The notes beneath the pieces are model-generated. The model searched no databases and had not been told where the DNA came from. It was given only the letters and a program-made list of their open reading frames with translations. A stretch of 64,000 nt of DNA, taken from positions 62,755,168-62,819,167 of the forward strand of contig JBAIZL010000004.1 in the NCBI GenBank assembly GCA_036971475.1. Direction: 5' to 3'. The translations under genes and the position numbers were made by a program. Each line of letters starts with the position of its first letter. The stretch's first letter is position 1. Positions 11,513 through 23,512 of this stretch are shown piece after piece. Source of the DNA: Prosapia bicincta. Lineage: Eukaryota > Arthropoda > Insecta > Hemiptera > Cercopidae.

Positions 11513-11515
<3 letters not shown>

Positions 11516-12870
11516 GTGCCGTGCTGTACCGTCCCGTCCGTCTGTTTTATGTGTGTATATATGATGAGAATAATATCATATATATTTTATAGGTCTACTT
11601 ATGACTAGGTCAATATATGTGTATACTGTATATAACAAACGTTTTGTGTTTTTCATGTCATCATCAGTGGGAATGTTACAAAATCAACACACACAGGCAA
11701 ATTAACATAAAATAATTTTTAGTTTTTTAGAAACAAATTTTTAATAATATAAAAATGTTGACAAGAAATTTACTATTTTTCTGTAATTCCCTGTGTTTCT
11801 CTTGTAAAATCTCTTTCGTAAATCTGTTGTTAGAAATATAGTAACTTTTATATGGTAGCACTTGTGTATGTAACTTTATTTAGGTACTCATCTTTGCTTG
11901 TAATCTTTGCTCCGTTTGTCTGATCTTTTGCTTTCATTTAATCAGTTTTTTTCAGGGAAAGTGATTAGTTTATGCTATGCTTGTGGATTTTCTCTAGTTT
12001 GTTTTTTCACTTAATCTTTAAATAGCCTAGACATGATTTTTTATCCTAATGTACTATACGCAATTTTTACGAATTAGTATTACAAGTATAATTATATCAT
12101 AGTATACCTATAGTATCTATATATTAAATTCATAATACACCCATAAATAATAGTATTACTTTATAAATCGATAATAAATATTATAGCGAATATCCTACAA
12201 TATAGGTATAATAGAGGTCAAAGTTTATTTGAAATTTATAGAATTGGATAAGAGAATTACAGACTCATACATAAGAGTCATGTGTATGTTGTAATATATT
12301 AGTGTTCCCCTGTCGAGGCACACACCGGACAATTTTTAAATTATCACAGTAAATTCAATAATTTTAAAAGTAATTCCTGGTTTATAACAACTCTAGAAAT
12401 TATACTAAAATAGAGTTATCCTATTGAATATGATGTCTTCAACAGACTGTCTCTAAATAACTTATTGAAGTACAATTTACTTCAAGTCACGAGTTAAAGT
12501 TGTAGTAATTATTAGAATTACTATTATTACTTGATAAAATGTTTTAATAAACCAAACAAAAAATGTTTAACTTTATACACTTTTGTCTAAATTTTATTAT
12601 TTTGAATTTGTTATATAGCGCCTCCGTAGTGGTTGCTCTATCCAACTTTCAAGTTACACTATATCTAAATTAAATAAATTTTCCAATAATTAGTAATTTA
12701 TAACACTCTAGAAAAACAATTACTCCATTGAATTTAAGGTTTACCACAGTCATATGTCTAGGTTATTTTTAATTTATTTTGACATAATTGAAGCATATTT
12801 ATATTATTTAAAGTAGCATTACATTTTCAATACAATTATTAATAATGGTAAATATAAAAAGAGTTCACCC
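11513..12870. other. AT-rich non-coding stretch, nothing recognised
   Basis: Single-copy AT-rich DNA. A short inverted word (ACTCATACATAAGAGT near 12263) and scattered A/T runs are the only structure seen. No open frame with splice sites, no transposon ends. Confidence 0.55.
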
Positions 12871-13021
12871 AAAATCTCACTACCTTCTAGTTTATTACAC
12901 ACAGACACGTTTTGACTTCGATGTCACTTTCAACAACATTGATTGGCTACTACTGATGAAGCCAACATCCTCATCGAAACTGGTCTGTATGTATAAATAA
13001 ACTAGTGCGTAGTGTGATTTT
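12871..13021. repeat. Imperfect foldback immediately left of the 80/81-bp array
   Basis: The left arm begins AAAATCTCACTACCTTCTAG and continues through TTTATTACACACAGACACGT. The right arm ends ACTAGTGCGTAGTGTGATTTT, whose reverse complement resembles the left arm over about 55 bases with several mismatches and small gaps. A smaller hairpin, TTGGCT...AGCCAA, sits in the centre. The right arm ends at about 13021, where the first degenerate satellite unit begins. Confidence 0.75.
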
Positions 13022-15999
13022 AGGACAAAATCTGTCGTGATGATTTTTTCATATCTTCATATAGTGTGCCAAGATCTCATGATTTTTAGTGTCCCCCTTC
13101 TGAGGCAAAATCAGTCGAGTACGATTCTTCCGTATCTTTATAACGTGTGCCTGGATCTCATTACTTTTAGTGTCCCCATTGTCAGGCAAAACCAGTCGAG
13201 TCTGATTCTTCCGTATCTTTATAACGTGTGCCTGGATCTCATTACTTTTAGTGTCCCCCTTCTGAGGCAAAATCAGTCGAGTACGATTCTTCCGTATCTT
13301 TATAACGTGTGCCTGGATCTCATTACTTTTAGTGTCCCCCTTCTGAGGCAAAATCAGTCGAGTACGATTCTTCCGTATCTTTATAACGTGTGCCTGGATC
13401 TCATTACTTTTAGTGTCCCCCTTCTGAGGCAAAATCAGTCGAGTACGATTCTTCCGTATCTTTATAACGTGTGCCTGGATCTCATTACTTTTAGTGTCCC
13501 CATTGTCAGGCAAAACCAGTCGAGTCTGATTCTTCCGTATCTTTATAACGTGTGCCTGGATCTCATCACTTTTAGTGTCCCCATTGTCAGGCAAAATCAG
13601 TCGAATCTGATTCTTCCGTATCTTTATAACGTGTGCCTGGATCTCATCACTTTTAGTGTCCCCATTGTCAGGCAAAATCAGTCGAATCTGATTCTTCCGT
13701 ATCTTTATAACGTGTGCCTAGATCTCATCACGTTTAGCGTCCCCATTCTCAGGCAAAACCAGTCGAGTCTGATTCTTCCGTATCTTTATAACGTGTGCCT
13801 AGATCTCATCACTTTTAGTGTCCCCATTGTCAGGCAAAAATTGTCGAATCTGATTCTTCCTTATCTTTATAACGTGTGCCTAGATCTCATCACTTTTGGT
13901 GTCCCCATTGTCAGGCAAAACCAGTCGAGTCTGATTCTTCCGTATCTTTATAACGTGTGCCTAGATCTCATCACTTTTAGTGTCCCCATTGTCAGGCAAA
14001 ACCAGTTGAATCTGATTCTTCCGTATCTTTATAACGTGTGCCTAGATCTCATCACTTTTAGTGTCCCCATTCTCAGGCAAAATCAGTCAAATCTGATTCT
14101 TCCGTATCTTTATAACCTGTGCCTGGATCTCATTACTTTTAGTGCCCCCATTCTCAGGCAAAATCAGTCGAATCTGATTCTTCCGTGTATTTATAACGTG
14201 TGTCTAGATCTCATCACTTTTAGTGTCCCCATTGTCAGGCAAAACCAGTCGAATCTGATTCTTCCGTATATTTATAACGTGTGCCTAGATCTCATCACGT
14301 TTAGTGTCCCTATTGTCAGGCAAAACCAGTCGAGTCTGATTCTTCCGTATCTTTATAACGTGTGCCTAGATCTCATCACTTTTAGTGTCCCCATTGTCAG
14401 GCAAAACCAGTCGAATCTGATTCTTCCGTATATTTATAACGTGTGCCTAGATCTCATCACTTTTAGTGTCCCTATTGTCAGGCAAAACCAGTCGAGTCTG
14501 ATTCTTCCGTATCTTTATAACGTGTGCCTAGATCTCATCACTTTTAGTGTCCCTATTGTCAGGCAAAACCAGTCGAGTCTGATTCTTCCGTATCTTTATA
14601 ACGTGTGCCTAGATCTCATCACTTTTAGTGTCCCCATTGTCAGGCAAAACCAGTCGAATCTGATTCTTCCGTATCTTTATAACGTGTGCCTAGATCTCAT
14701 CACTTTTAGTGTCCCCATTGTCAGGCAAAACCAGTCGAGTCTGATTCTTCCGTATCTTTATAACGTGTGCCTAGATCTCATCACTTTTAGTGTCCCCATT
14801 GTCAGGCAAAACCAGTCGAATCTGATTATTCCGTATCTTTATAACGTGTGCCTAGATCTCATCACTTTTAGTGTTCCCGTTGTCAGGCAAAACCAGTCGA
14901 GTCTGATTCTTCCGTATCTTTATAACGTGTGCCTAGATCTCATCACTTTTAGTGTCCCCATTGTCAGGCAACACCAGTCGAATCTGATTCTTCCGTATAT
15001 TTATAACGTGTGCCTAGATCTCATCACTTTTAGTGTCCCCATTGTCAGGCAAAACCAGTCGAGTCTGATTCTTCCGTATCTTTATAACGTGTGCCTAGAT
15101 CTCATCACTTTTAGTGTCCCCATTGTCAGGCAAAACCAGTCGAATCTGATTCTTCCGTATATTTATAACGTGTGCCTAGATCTCATCACTTTTAGTGTCC
15201 CCATTGTCAGGCAAAACCAGTCGAATCTGATTCTTCCGTATATTTATAACGTGTGCCTAGATCTCATCACTTTTAGTGTCCCCATTGTCAGGCAAAACCA
15301 GTCGAATTTGATTCTTCCGTATATTTATAACGTGTGCCTAGATCTCATCACTTTTAGTGTCCCTATTGTCAGGCAAAACCAGTCGAGTCTGATTCTTCCG
15401 TATCTTTATAACGTGTGCCCAGATCTCATCACTTTTAGTGTCCCCATTGTCAGGCAAAACCAGTCGAATCTGATTCTTCCGTATCTTTATAACGTGTGCC
15501 TAGATCTCATCACTTTTAGTGTCCCCATTGTCAGGCAAAACCAGTCGAATCTGATTCTTCCGTATCTTTATAACGTGTGCCTAGATCTCATCACTTTTAG
15601 TGTCCCCATTGTCAGGCAAAATCAGTCGAATCTGATTCTTCCGTATATTTATAACGTGTGCCCAGATCTCATCACTTTTAGTGTCCCCATTGTCAGGCAA
15701 AATCAGTCGAATCTGATTCTTCCGTATCTTTATAACGTGTGCCTAGATCTCATCACTTTTAGTGTCCCCATTGTCAGGCAAAACCAGTCGAATCTGATTC
15801 TTCCGTATCTTTATAACGTGTGCCTAGATCTCATCACTTTTAGTGTCCCCATTGTCAGGCAAAACCAGTCGAATCTGATTCTTCCGTATCTTTATAACGT
15901 GTGCCTAGATCTCATCACTTTTAGTGTCCCCATTGTCAGGCAAAATCAGTCGAATCTGATTCTTCCGTATATTTATAACGTGTGCCCAGATTTCATGAG

Positions 16000-18900
16000 T
16001 TTTACTGTCCTATTATGAGTTAAAATCAGTCAAATCTGATTCTTCCTTATCTTTATAACGTGTGACTAGATCTCATCACTTTTAGTGTCCCCATTGTCAG
16101 GCAAAATCAGTCGAATCTGATTCTTCCGTATATTTATAACGTGTGCCCAGATCTCATGAGTTTTACTGTCCTATTATGAGTTAAAATCAGTCAAATCTGA
16201 TTCTTCCGTATCTTTATAACGTGTGCCTGGATCTCATTACTTTTAGTGTCCCCATTCTCAGGCAAAATCAGTCAAATCTGATTCTTCCGTATCTTTATAA
16301 CGTGTGCCTGGATCTCATGAGTTTTACTGTCCTATTATGAGGCAAAATCAGTCGAGTCTGATTCTTCCGTATCTTTATAACGTGTGCCCAGATCTCATGA
16401 GTTTTACTGTCCTATTATGAGGCAAAATCAGTCGAATCTTATTCTTCCGTGTCTTTATAACGTGTGCCCAGATCTCATGAGTTTTACTGTCCTATTATGA
16501 GGCAAAATCAGTCGAATCTGATTCTTCCGTATCTTCATAACGTGTGCCCAGATCTCATCACTTTTAGTGTCCCCATTGTCAGGCAAAACCAGTTGAATCT
16601 GATTCTTCCGTATCTTTATAACGTGTGCCTAGATCTCATCACTTTTAGTGTCCCCATTGTCAGGCAAAACCAGTCGAATCTGATTCTTCCGTATATTTAT
16701 AACGTGTGCCTAGATCTCATCACTTTTAGTGTCCCCATTGTCAGGCAAAACCAGTCGAATCTGATTCTTCCGTATATTTATAACGTGTGCCTAGATCTCA
16801 TCACTTTTAGTGTCCCCATTGTCAGGCAAAACCAGTCGAATTTGATTCTTCCGTATATTTATAACGTGTGCCTAGATCTCATCACTTTTAGTGTCCCTAT
16901 TGTCAGGCAAAACCAGTCGAGTCTGATTCTTCCGTATCTTTATAACGTGTGCCCAGATCTCATCACTTTTAGTGTCCCCATTGTCAGGCAAAACCAGTCG
17001 AATCTGATTCTTCCGTATCTTTATAACGTGTGCCTAGATCTCATCACTTTTAGTGTCCCCATTGTCAGGCAAAATCAGTCGAATCTGATTCTTCCGTATA
17101 TTTATAACGTGTGCCCAGATTTCATGAGTTTTACTGTCCTATTATGAGTTAAAATCAGTCAAATCTGATTCTTCCTTATCTTTATAACGTGTGACTAGAT
17201 CTCATCACTTTTAGTGTCCCCATTGTCAGGCAAAATCAGTCGAATCTGATTCTTCCGTATATTTATAACGTGTGCCCAGATCTCATGAGTTTTACTGTCC
17301 TATTATGAGTTAAAATCAGTCAAATCTGATTCTTCCGTATCTTTATAACGTGTGCCTGGATCTCATTACTTTTAGTGTCCCCATTCTCAGGCAAAATCAG
17401 TCAAATCTGATTCTTCCGTATCTTTATAACGTGTGCCTGGATCTCATGAGTTTTACTGTCCTATTATGAGGCAAAATCAGTCGAGTCTGATTCTTCCGTA
17501 TCTTTATAACGTGTGCCCAGATCTCATGAGTTTTACTGTCCTATTATGAGGCAAAATCAGTCGAATCTTATTCTTCCGTGTCTTTATAACGTGTGCCCAG
17601 ATCTCATGAGTTTTACTGTCCTATTATGAGGCAAAATCAGTCGAATCTGATTCTTCCGTATCTTCATAACGTGTGCCCAGATCTCATCACTTTTAGTGTC
17701 CCCATTGTCAGGCAAAACCAGTTGAATCTGATTCTTCCGTATCTTTATAACGTGTGCCTAGATCTCATCACTTTTAGTGTCCCCATTCTCAGGCAAAATC
17801 AGTCAAATCTGATTCTTCCGTATCTTTATAACCTGTGCCTGGATCTCATTACTTTTAGTGCCCCCATTCTCAGGCAAAATCAGTCGAATCTGATTCTTCC
17901 GTGTATTTATAACGTGTGTCTAGATCTCATCACTTTTAGTGTCCCCATTGTCAGGCAAAACCAGTCGAATCTGATTCTTCCGTATATTTATAACGTGTGC
18001 CTAGATCTCATCACGTTTAGTGTCCCTATTGTCAGGCAAAACCAGTCGAGTCTGATTCTTCCGTATCTTTATAACGTGTGCCTAGATCTCATCACTTTTA
18101 GTGTCCCCATTGTCAGGCAAAACCAGTCGAATCTGATTCTTCCGTATATTTATAACGTGTGCCTAGATCTCATCACTTTTAGTGTCCCTATTGTCAGGCA
18201 AAACCAGTCGAGTCTGATTCTTCCGTATCTTTATAACGTGTGCCTAGATCTCATCACTTTTAGTGTCCCCATTGTCAGGCAAAACCAGTCGAATCTGATT
18301 CTTCCGTATATTTATAACGTGTGCCTAGATCTCATCACTTTTAGTGTCCCCATTGTCAGGCAAAACCAGTCGAGTCTGATTCTTCCGTATCTTTATAACG
18401 TGTGCCTAGATCTCATCACTTTTAGTGTCCCCATTGTCAGGCAAAACCAGTCGAATCTGATTCTTCCGTATATTTATAACGTGTGCCTAGATCTCATCAC
18501 TTTTAGTGTCCCTATTGTCAGGCAAAACCAGTCGAGTCTGATTCTTCCGTATCTTTATAACGTGTGCCTAGATCTCATCACTTTTAGTGTCCCCATTGTC
18601 AGGCAAAACCAGTCGAATCTGATTCTTCCGTATATTTATAACGTGTGCCTAGATCTCATCACTTTTAGTGTCCCCATTGTCAGGCAAAACCAGTCGAATC
18701 TGATTCTTCCGTATATTTATAACGTGTGCCTAGATCTCATCACTTTTAGTGTCCCCATTGTCAGGCAAAACCAGTCGAATTTGATTCTTCCGTATATTTA
18801 TAACGTGTGCCTAGATCTCATCACTTTTAGTGTCCCCATTGTCAGGCAAAACCAGTCGAGTCTGATTCTTCCGTATCTTTATAACGTGTGCCCAGATCTC

Positions 18901-21900
18901 ATCACTTTTAGTGTCCCCATTGTCAGGCAAAACCAGTCGAATCTGATTCTTCCGTATCTTTATAACGTGTGCCTAGATCTCATCACTTTTAGTGTCCCCA
19001 TTGTCAGGCAAAATCAGTCGAATCTGATTCTTCCGTATATTTATAACGTGTGCCCAGATTTCATGAGTTTTACTGTCCTATTATGAGTTAAAATCAGTCA
19101 AATCTGATTCTTCCTTATCTTTATAACGTGTGACTAGATCTCATCACTTTTAGTGTCCCCATTGTCAGGCAAAATCAGTCGAATCTGATTCTTCCGTATA
19201 TTTATAACGTGTGCCCAGATCTCATGAGTTTTACTGTCCTATTATGAGTTAAAATCAGTCAAATCTGATTCTTCCGTATCTTTATAACGTGTGCCTGGAT
19301 CTCATTACTTTTAGTGTCCCCATTCTCAGGCAAAATCAGTCAAATCTGATTCTTCCGTATCTTTATAACGTGTGCCTGGATCTCATGAGTTTTACTGTCC
19401 TATTATGAGGCAAAATCAGTCGAATCTTATTCTTCCGTGTCTTTATAACGTGTGCCTGGATCTCATGAGTTTTACTGTCCTATTATGAGGCAAAATCAGT
19501 CGAGTCTGATTCTTCCGTATCTTTATAACGTGTGCCCAGATCTCATGAGTTTTACTGTCCTATTATGAGGCAAAATCAGTCGAATCTTATTCTTCCGTGT
19601 CTTTATAACGTGTGCCCAGATCTCATGAGTTTTACTGTCCTATTATGAGGCAAAATCAGTCGAATCTGATTCTTCCGTATCTTTATAACGTGTGCCTGGA
19701 TCTCATGAGTTTTACTGTCCTATTATGAGGCAAAATCAGTCGAGTCTGATTCTTCCGTATCTTTATAACGTGTGCTCAGATCTCATGAGTTTTACTGTCC
19801 CCATTCTCAGGCAAAATCAGTCGAATCTTATTCTTCCGTGTCTTAATAACGTGTGCCCAGATCTCATGAGTTTTACTGTCCTATTATGAGGCAAAATCAG
19901 TCGAGTCTGATTCTTCCGTATCTTTATAACGTGTGCCTAGATCTCATCACTTTTAGTGTACCCATTCTCATTCAAAATCAGTCGAATCTGATTCTTCCGT
20001 GTCTTTATAACGTGTGCCCAGATCTCATGAAGTTTTTACTGTCCTATTATGAGGCAAAATCAGTCGAGTCTGATTCTTCCGTATCTTTATAACGTGTATC
20101 TAGATGTCATCACTTTTAGTGTCCCCATCTCAGGCAAAATCAGTCGAATCAGATTCTTCCGTGTCTTTATAACGTGTGCCCAGATCTCATGAGTTTTACT
20201 GTCCTATTATGAGGCAAAATCAGTCGAGTTTGATTCTTCCTTATCTTTATAACTTGTACCCAGATCTCATTACTTTTAGTGTCCCAATTCTGAGACAAAA
20301 TCAGTCGCGTTTGATTCTTCCGTATCTTTATAACGTGTGTCTAGATCTCATCACTTTTAGTGTACCCATTCTCAGGCAAAATCAGTCGAATCTGATTCTT
20401 CCGTATCTTTATAACGTGTGTCTAGATCTCATCACTTTTAGTGTACCCATTCTCAGGCAAAATCAGTCGAATCTGATTCTTCCGTGTATTTATAACGTGT
20501 GCCCAGATCTCATGAATTTTTTACTGTCCTATTATGAGGCAAAATCAGTCAAATCTGATTCTTCCGTATCTTTATAACGTGTACCTGGATCTTATTACTT
20601 TTAGTGTCGCCATTCTCAGGCAAAATCAGTCGAATCTGATTCTTCCGTGTCTTTATAACGTGTACCCACATCTCATGAGTTTTACTGTCCTATTATGAGG
20701 CCAAATCAGCCGAGTACGATTCTTGCGTATCTTTATAACGTGTGCACAGATCTCATTACTTTTAGTGGCCCAATTCTGAGACAAAATCAGACGAGTCTGA
20801 TTCTTTCGTACTTCATATCCTGTGCCCAGATATCATGAGTTTTAGTGTCCCTCTTCTGAGGTAAAATCAGTCGAGTTTGATTCTTCCGTATCTTTATAAC
20901 GTGTGCCTGGATCTCATTACTTTTAGTGTCCCAATTCTGAGGCAAAATCAGTTGAGTTTGATTCTTCCGTATCTTTATAACGTGTGCCTGGATCTCATTA
21001 CTTTTAGTGTCCCAATTCTGAGACAAAATCAGTTGAGTTTGATTCTTCCGTATCTTTATAACGTGTGCCTGGATCTCATTACTTTTAGTGTCCCAATTCT
21101 GAGGCAAAATCAGTCGAATCTGATTATTCCGTGTCTTAATAACGTGTGCCCAGATATCATGAGTTTTACTGTCCTATTATGAGGCAAAATCAGTCGAATC
21201 TGATTCTTCCGTATCTTTATAACGTGTGCCTAGATCTCATTACTTCTAGTGTCCCAATTCTGAGACAAAATCAGTCGAGTTTGATTCTTCCGTGTCTTTA
21301 TAACGTGTGCCCAGACCTCATCACTTTTAGTGTCCCCATCCTCAGGCAAAATCAGTTGAATCTGATTCTTCCGTATCTTTATAATGTGTGCCTAGATCTC
21401 ATCACTTTTAGTGTCCCCATTCTCAGGCAAAAACAGTCAAATCTGATTCTTCCGTATCTTTATAACGTGTGCCTAGATCTCATCAATTTTAGTGTCCCCA
21501 TTCTCAGGCAAAATCAGTCGAATCTGATTCTTCCGTGTCTTTATAACTTGTGCCCAGATCTCATGAGTTTTACTGTCCTGTTATGAGACAAAATCAGTCG
21601 AATCTGATTCTTCCGTATCTTTATATCGTGTGCCTAGATCTCATCACTTTTAGTGTCCCCATTCTCAGGCAAAATCAGTCGAATCTGATTCTTCCGTGTC
21701 TTTATAACGTGTGCCCAGATCTCATGAGTTTTACTGTCCTGTTATGAGGCAAAATCAGTCGAATCTGATTCTTCCGTATCTTTATATCGTGTGCCTAGAT
21801 CTCATCACTTTTAGTGTCCCCATTCTCAGGCAAAATCAGTCGAATCTGATTCTTCCGTGTCTTTATAACTTGTGCCCAGATCTCATGAGTTTTACTGTCC
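16000..21900. repeat. Segmental duplication copy A inside the 80/81-bp array (partner about 24711-30530)
   Basis: Distinctive unit orders repeat with an offset of 8711 bp (16464 to 25175, 17593 to 26304, 19692 to 28403). The offset changes to 8548 after a 163-bp loss in the second copy (20176 to 28724), then to 8629 after a gain of one 81-bp unit (21146 to 29775, 21550 to 30179). The copies are nearly identical, with scattered single substitutions such as GCCCCCATTC to GCCCTCATTC near 26573. Confidence 0.85.
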
Positions 21901-23512
21901 TGTTATGAGGCAAAATCAGTCGAATCTGATTCTTCCGTATCTTTATATCGTGTGCCTAGATCTCATCACTTTTAGTGTCCCCATTCTCAGGCAAAATCAG
22001 TCGAATCTGATTCTTCCGTGTCTTTATAACGTGTGCCCAGATCTCATGAGTTTTACTGTCCTATTATGAGGCAAAATCAGTCGAATCTTATTCTTCCGTG
22101 TCTTTATAACGTGTGCCCAGATCTCATGAGTTTTACTGTCCTATTATGAGTTAAAATCAGTCAAATCTGATTCTTCCTTATCTTTATAACGTGTGACTAG
22201 ATCTCATCACTTTTAGTGTCCCCATTGTCAGGCAAAATCAGTCGAATCTGATTCTTCCGTATATTTATAACGTGTGCCCAGATCTCATGAGTTTTACTGT
22301 CCTATTATGAGTTAAAATCAGTCAAATCTGATTCTTCCGTATCTTTATAACGTGTGCCTGGAACTCATTACTTTTAGTGTCCCCATTCTCAGGCAAAATC
22401 AGTCAAATCTGATTCTTCCGTATCTTTATAACGTGTGCCTGGATCTCATGAGTTTTACTGTCCTATTATGAGGCAAAATCAGTCGAGTCTGATTCTTCCG
22501 TATCTTTATAACGTGTGCCCAGATCTCATGAGTTTTACTGTCCTATTATGAGGCAAAATCAGTCGAATCTTATTCTTCCGTGTCTTTATAACGTGTGCCC
22601 AGATCTCATGAGTTTTACTGTCCTATTATGAGGCAAAATCAGTCGAATCTGATTCTTCCGTATCTTCATAACGTGTGCCCAGATCTCATCACTTTTAGTG
22701 TCCCCATTGTCAGGCAAAACCAGTTGAATCTGATTCTTCCGTATCTTTATAACGTGTGCCTAGATCTCATCACTTTTAGTGTCCCCATTGTCAGGCAAAA
22801 CCAGTCGAATCTGATTCTTCCGTATATTTATAACGTGTGCCTAGATCTCATCACTTTTAGTGTCCCCATTGTCAGGCAAAACCAGTCGAATCTGATTCTT
22901 CCGTATATTTATAACGTGTGCCTAGATCTCATCACTTTTAGTGTCCCCATTGTCAGGCAAAACCAGTCGAATTTGATTCTTCCGTATATTTATAACGTGT
23001 GCCTAGATCTCATCACTTTTAGTGTCCCTATTGTCAGGCAAAACCAGTCGAGTCTGATTCTTCCGTATCTTTATAACGTGTGCCCAGATCTCATCACTTT
23101 TAGTGTCCCCATTGTCAGGCAAAACCAGTCGAATCTGATTCTTCCGTATCTTTATAACGTGTGCCTAGATCTCATCACTTTTAGTGTCCCCATTGTCAGG
23201 CAAAATCAGTCGAATCTGATTCTTCCGTATATTTATAACGTGTGCCCAGATTTCATGAGTTTTACTGTCCTATTATGAGTTAAAATCAGTCAAATCTGAT
23301 TCTTCCTTATCTTTATAACGTGTGACTAGATCTCATCACTTTTAGTGTCCCCATTGTCAGGCAAAATCAGTCGAATCTGATTCTTCCGTATATTTATAAC
23401 GTGTGCCCAGATCTCATGAGTTTTACTGTCCTATTATGAGTTAAAATCAGTCAAATCTGATTCTTCCGTATCTTTATAACGTGTGCCTGGATCTCATTAC
23501 TTTTAGTGTCCC
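20880..23512. repeat. 2580-bp duplication, first copy (second copy about 23460-26092)
   Basis: Sequence from about 20880 recurs 2580 bp later without any difference I can see, including private variants such as GGAACTCATTAC (22360 and 24940). The match ends at about 23512/26092, where CCAATTCTGA meets CCCATTCTCA. Fragments of the 16-17 kb block lie inside it, so it overlaps the 8711-bp duplication. Confidence 0.88.

Noticed and set aside
12930..13000. Hammerhead ribozyme (CTGATGA ... GAAAC near 12950-12980)
   Set aside because: The core words are present, but the segment between them does not form stem II. GATGA pairs with TCATC across the core instead, and no stem I forms. I also looked for the core in the 149, 80/81, 83/86, 30, 31 and 71-bp units and did not find it.
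13037..16018. 993-codon open frame as a real repetitive protein gene
   Set aside because: The frame is a by-product of an 81-bp period. The opposite strand is also partly open, there is no promoter, start context or unique domain, and the frame ends wherever an 80-bp unit occurs. The frames of 497, 227, 146 and 65 codons further right have the same explanation.
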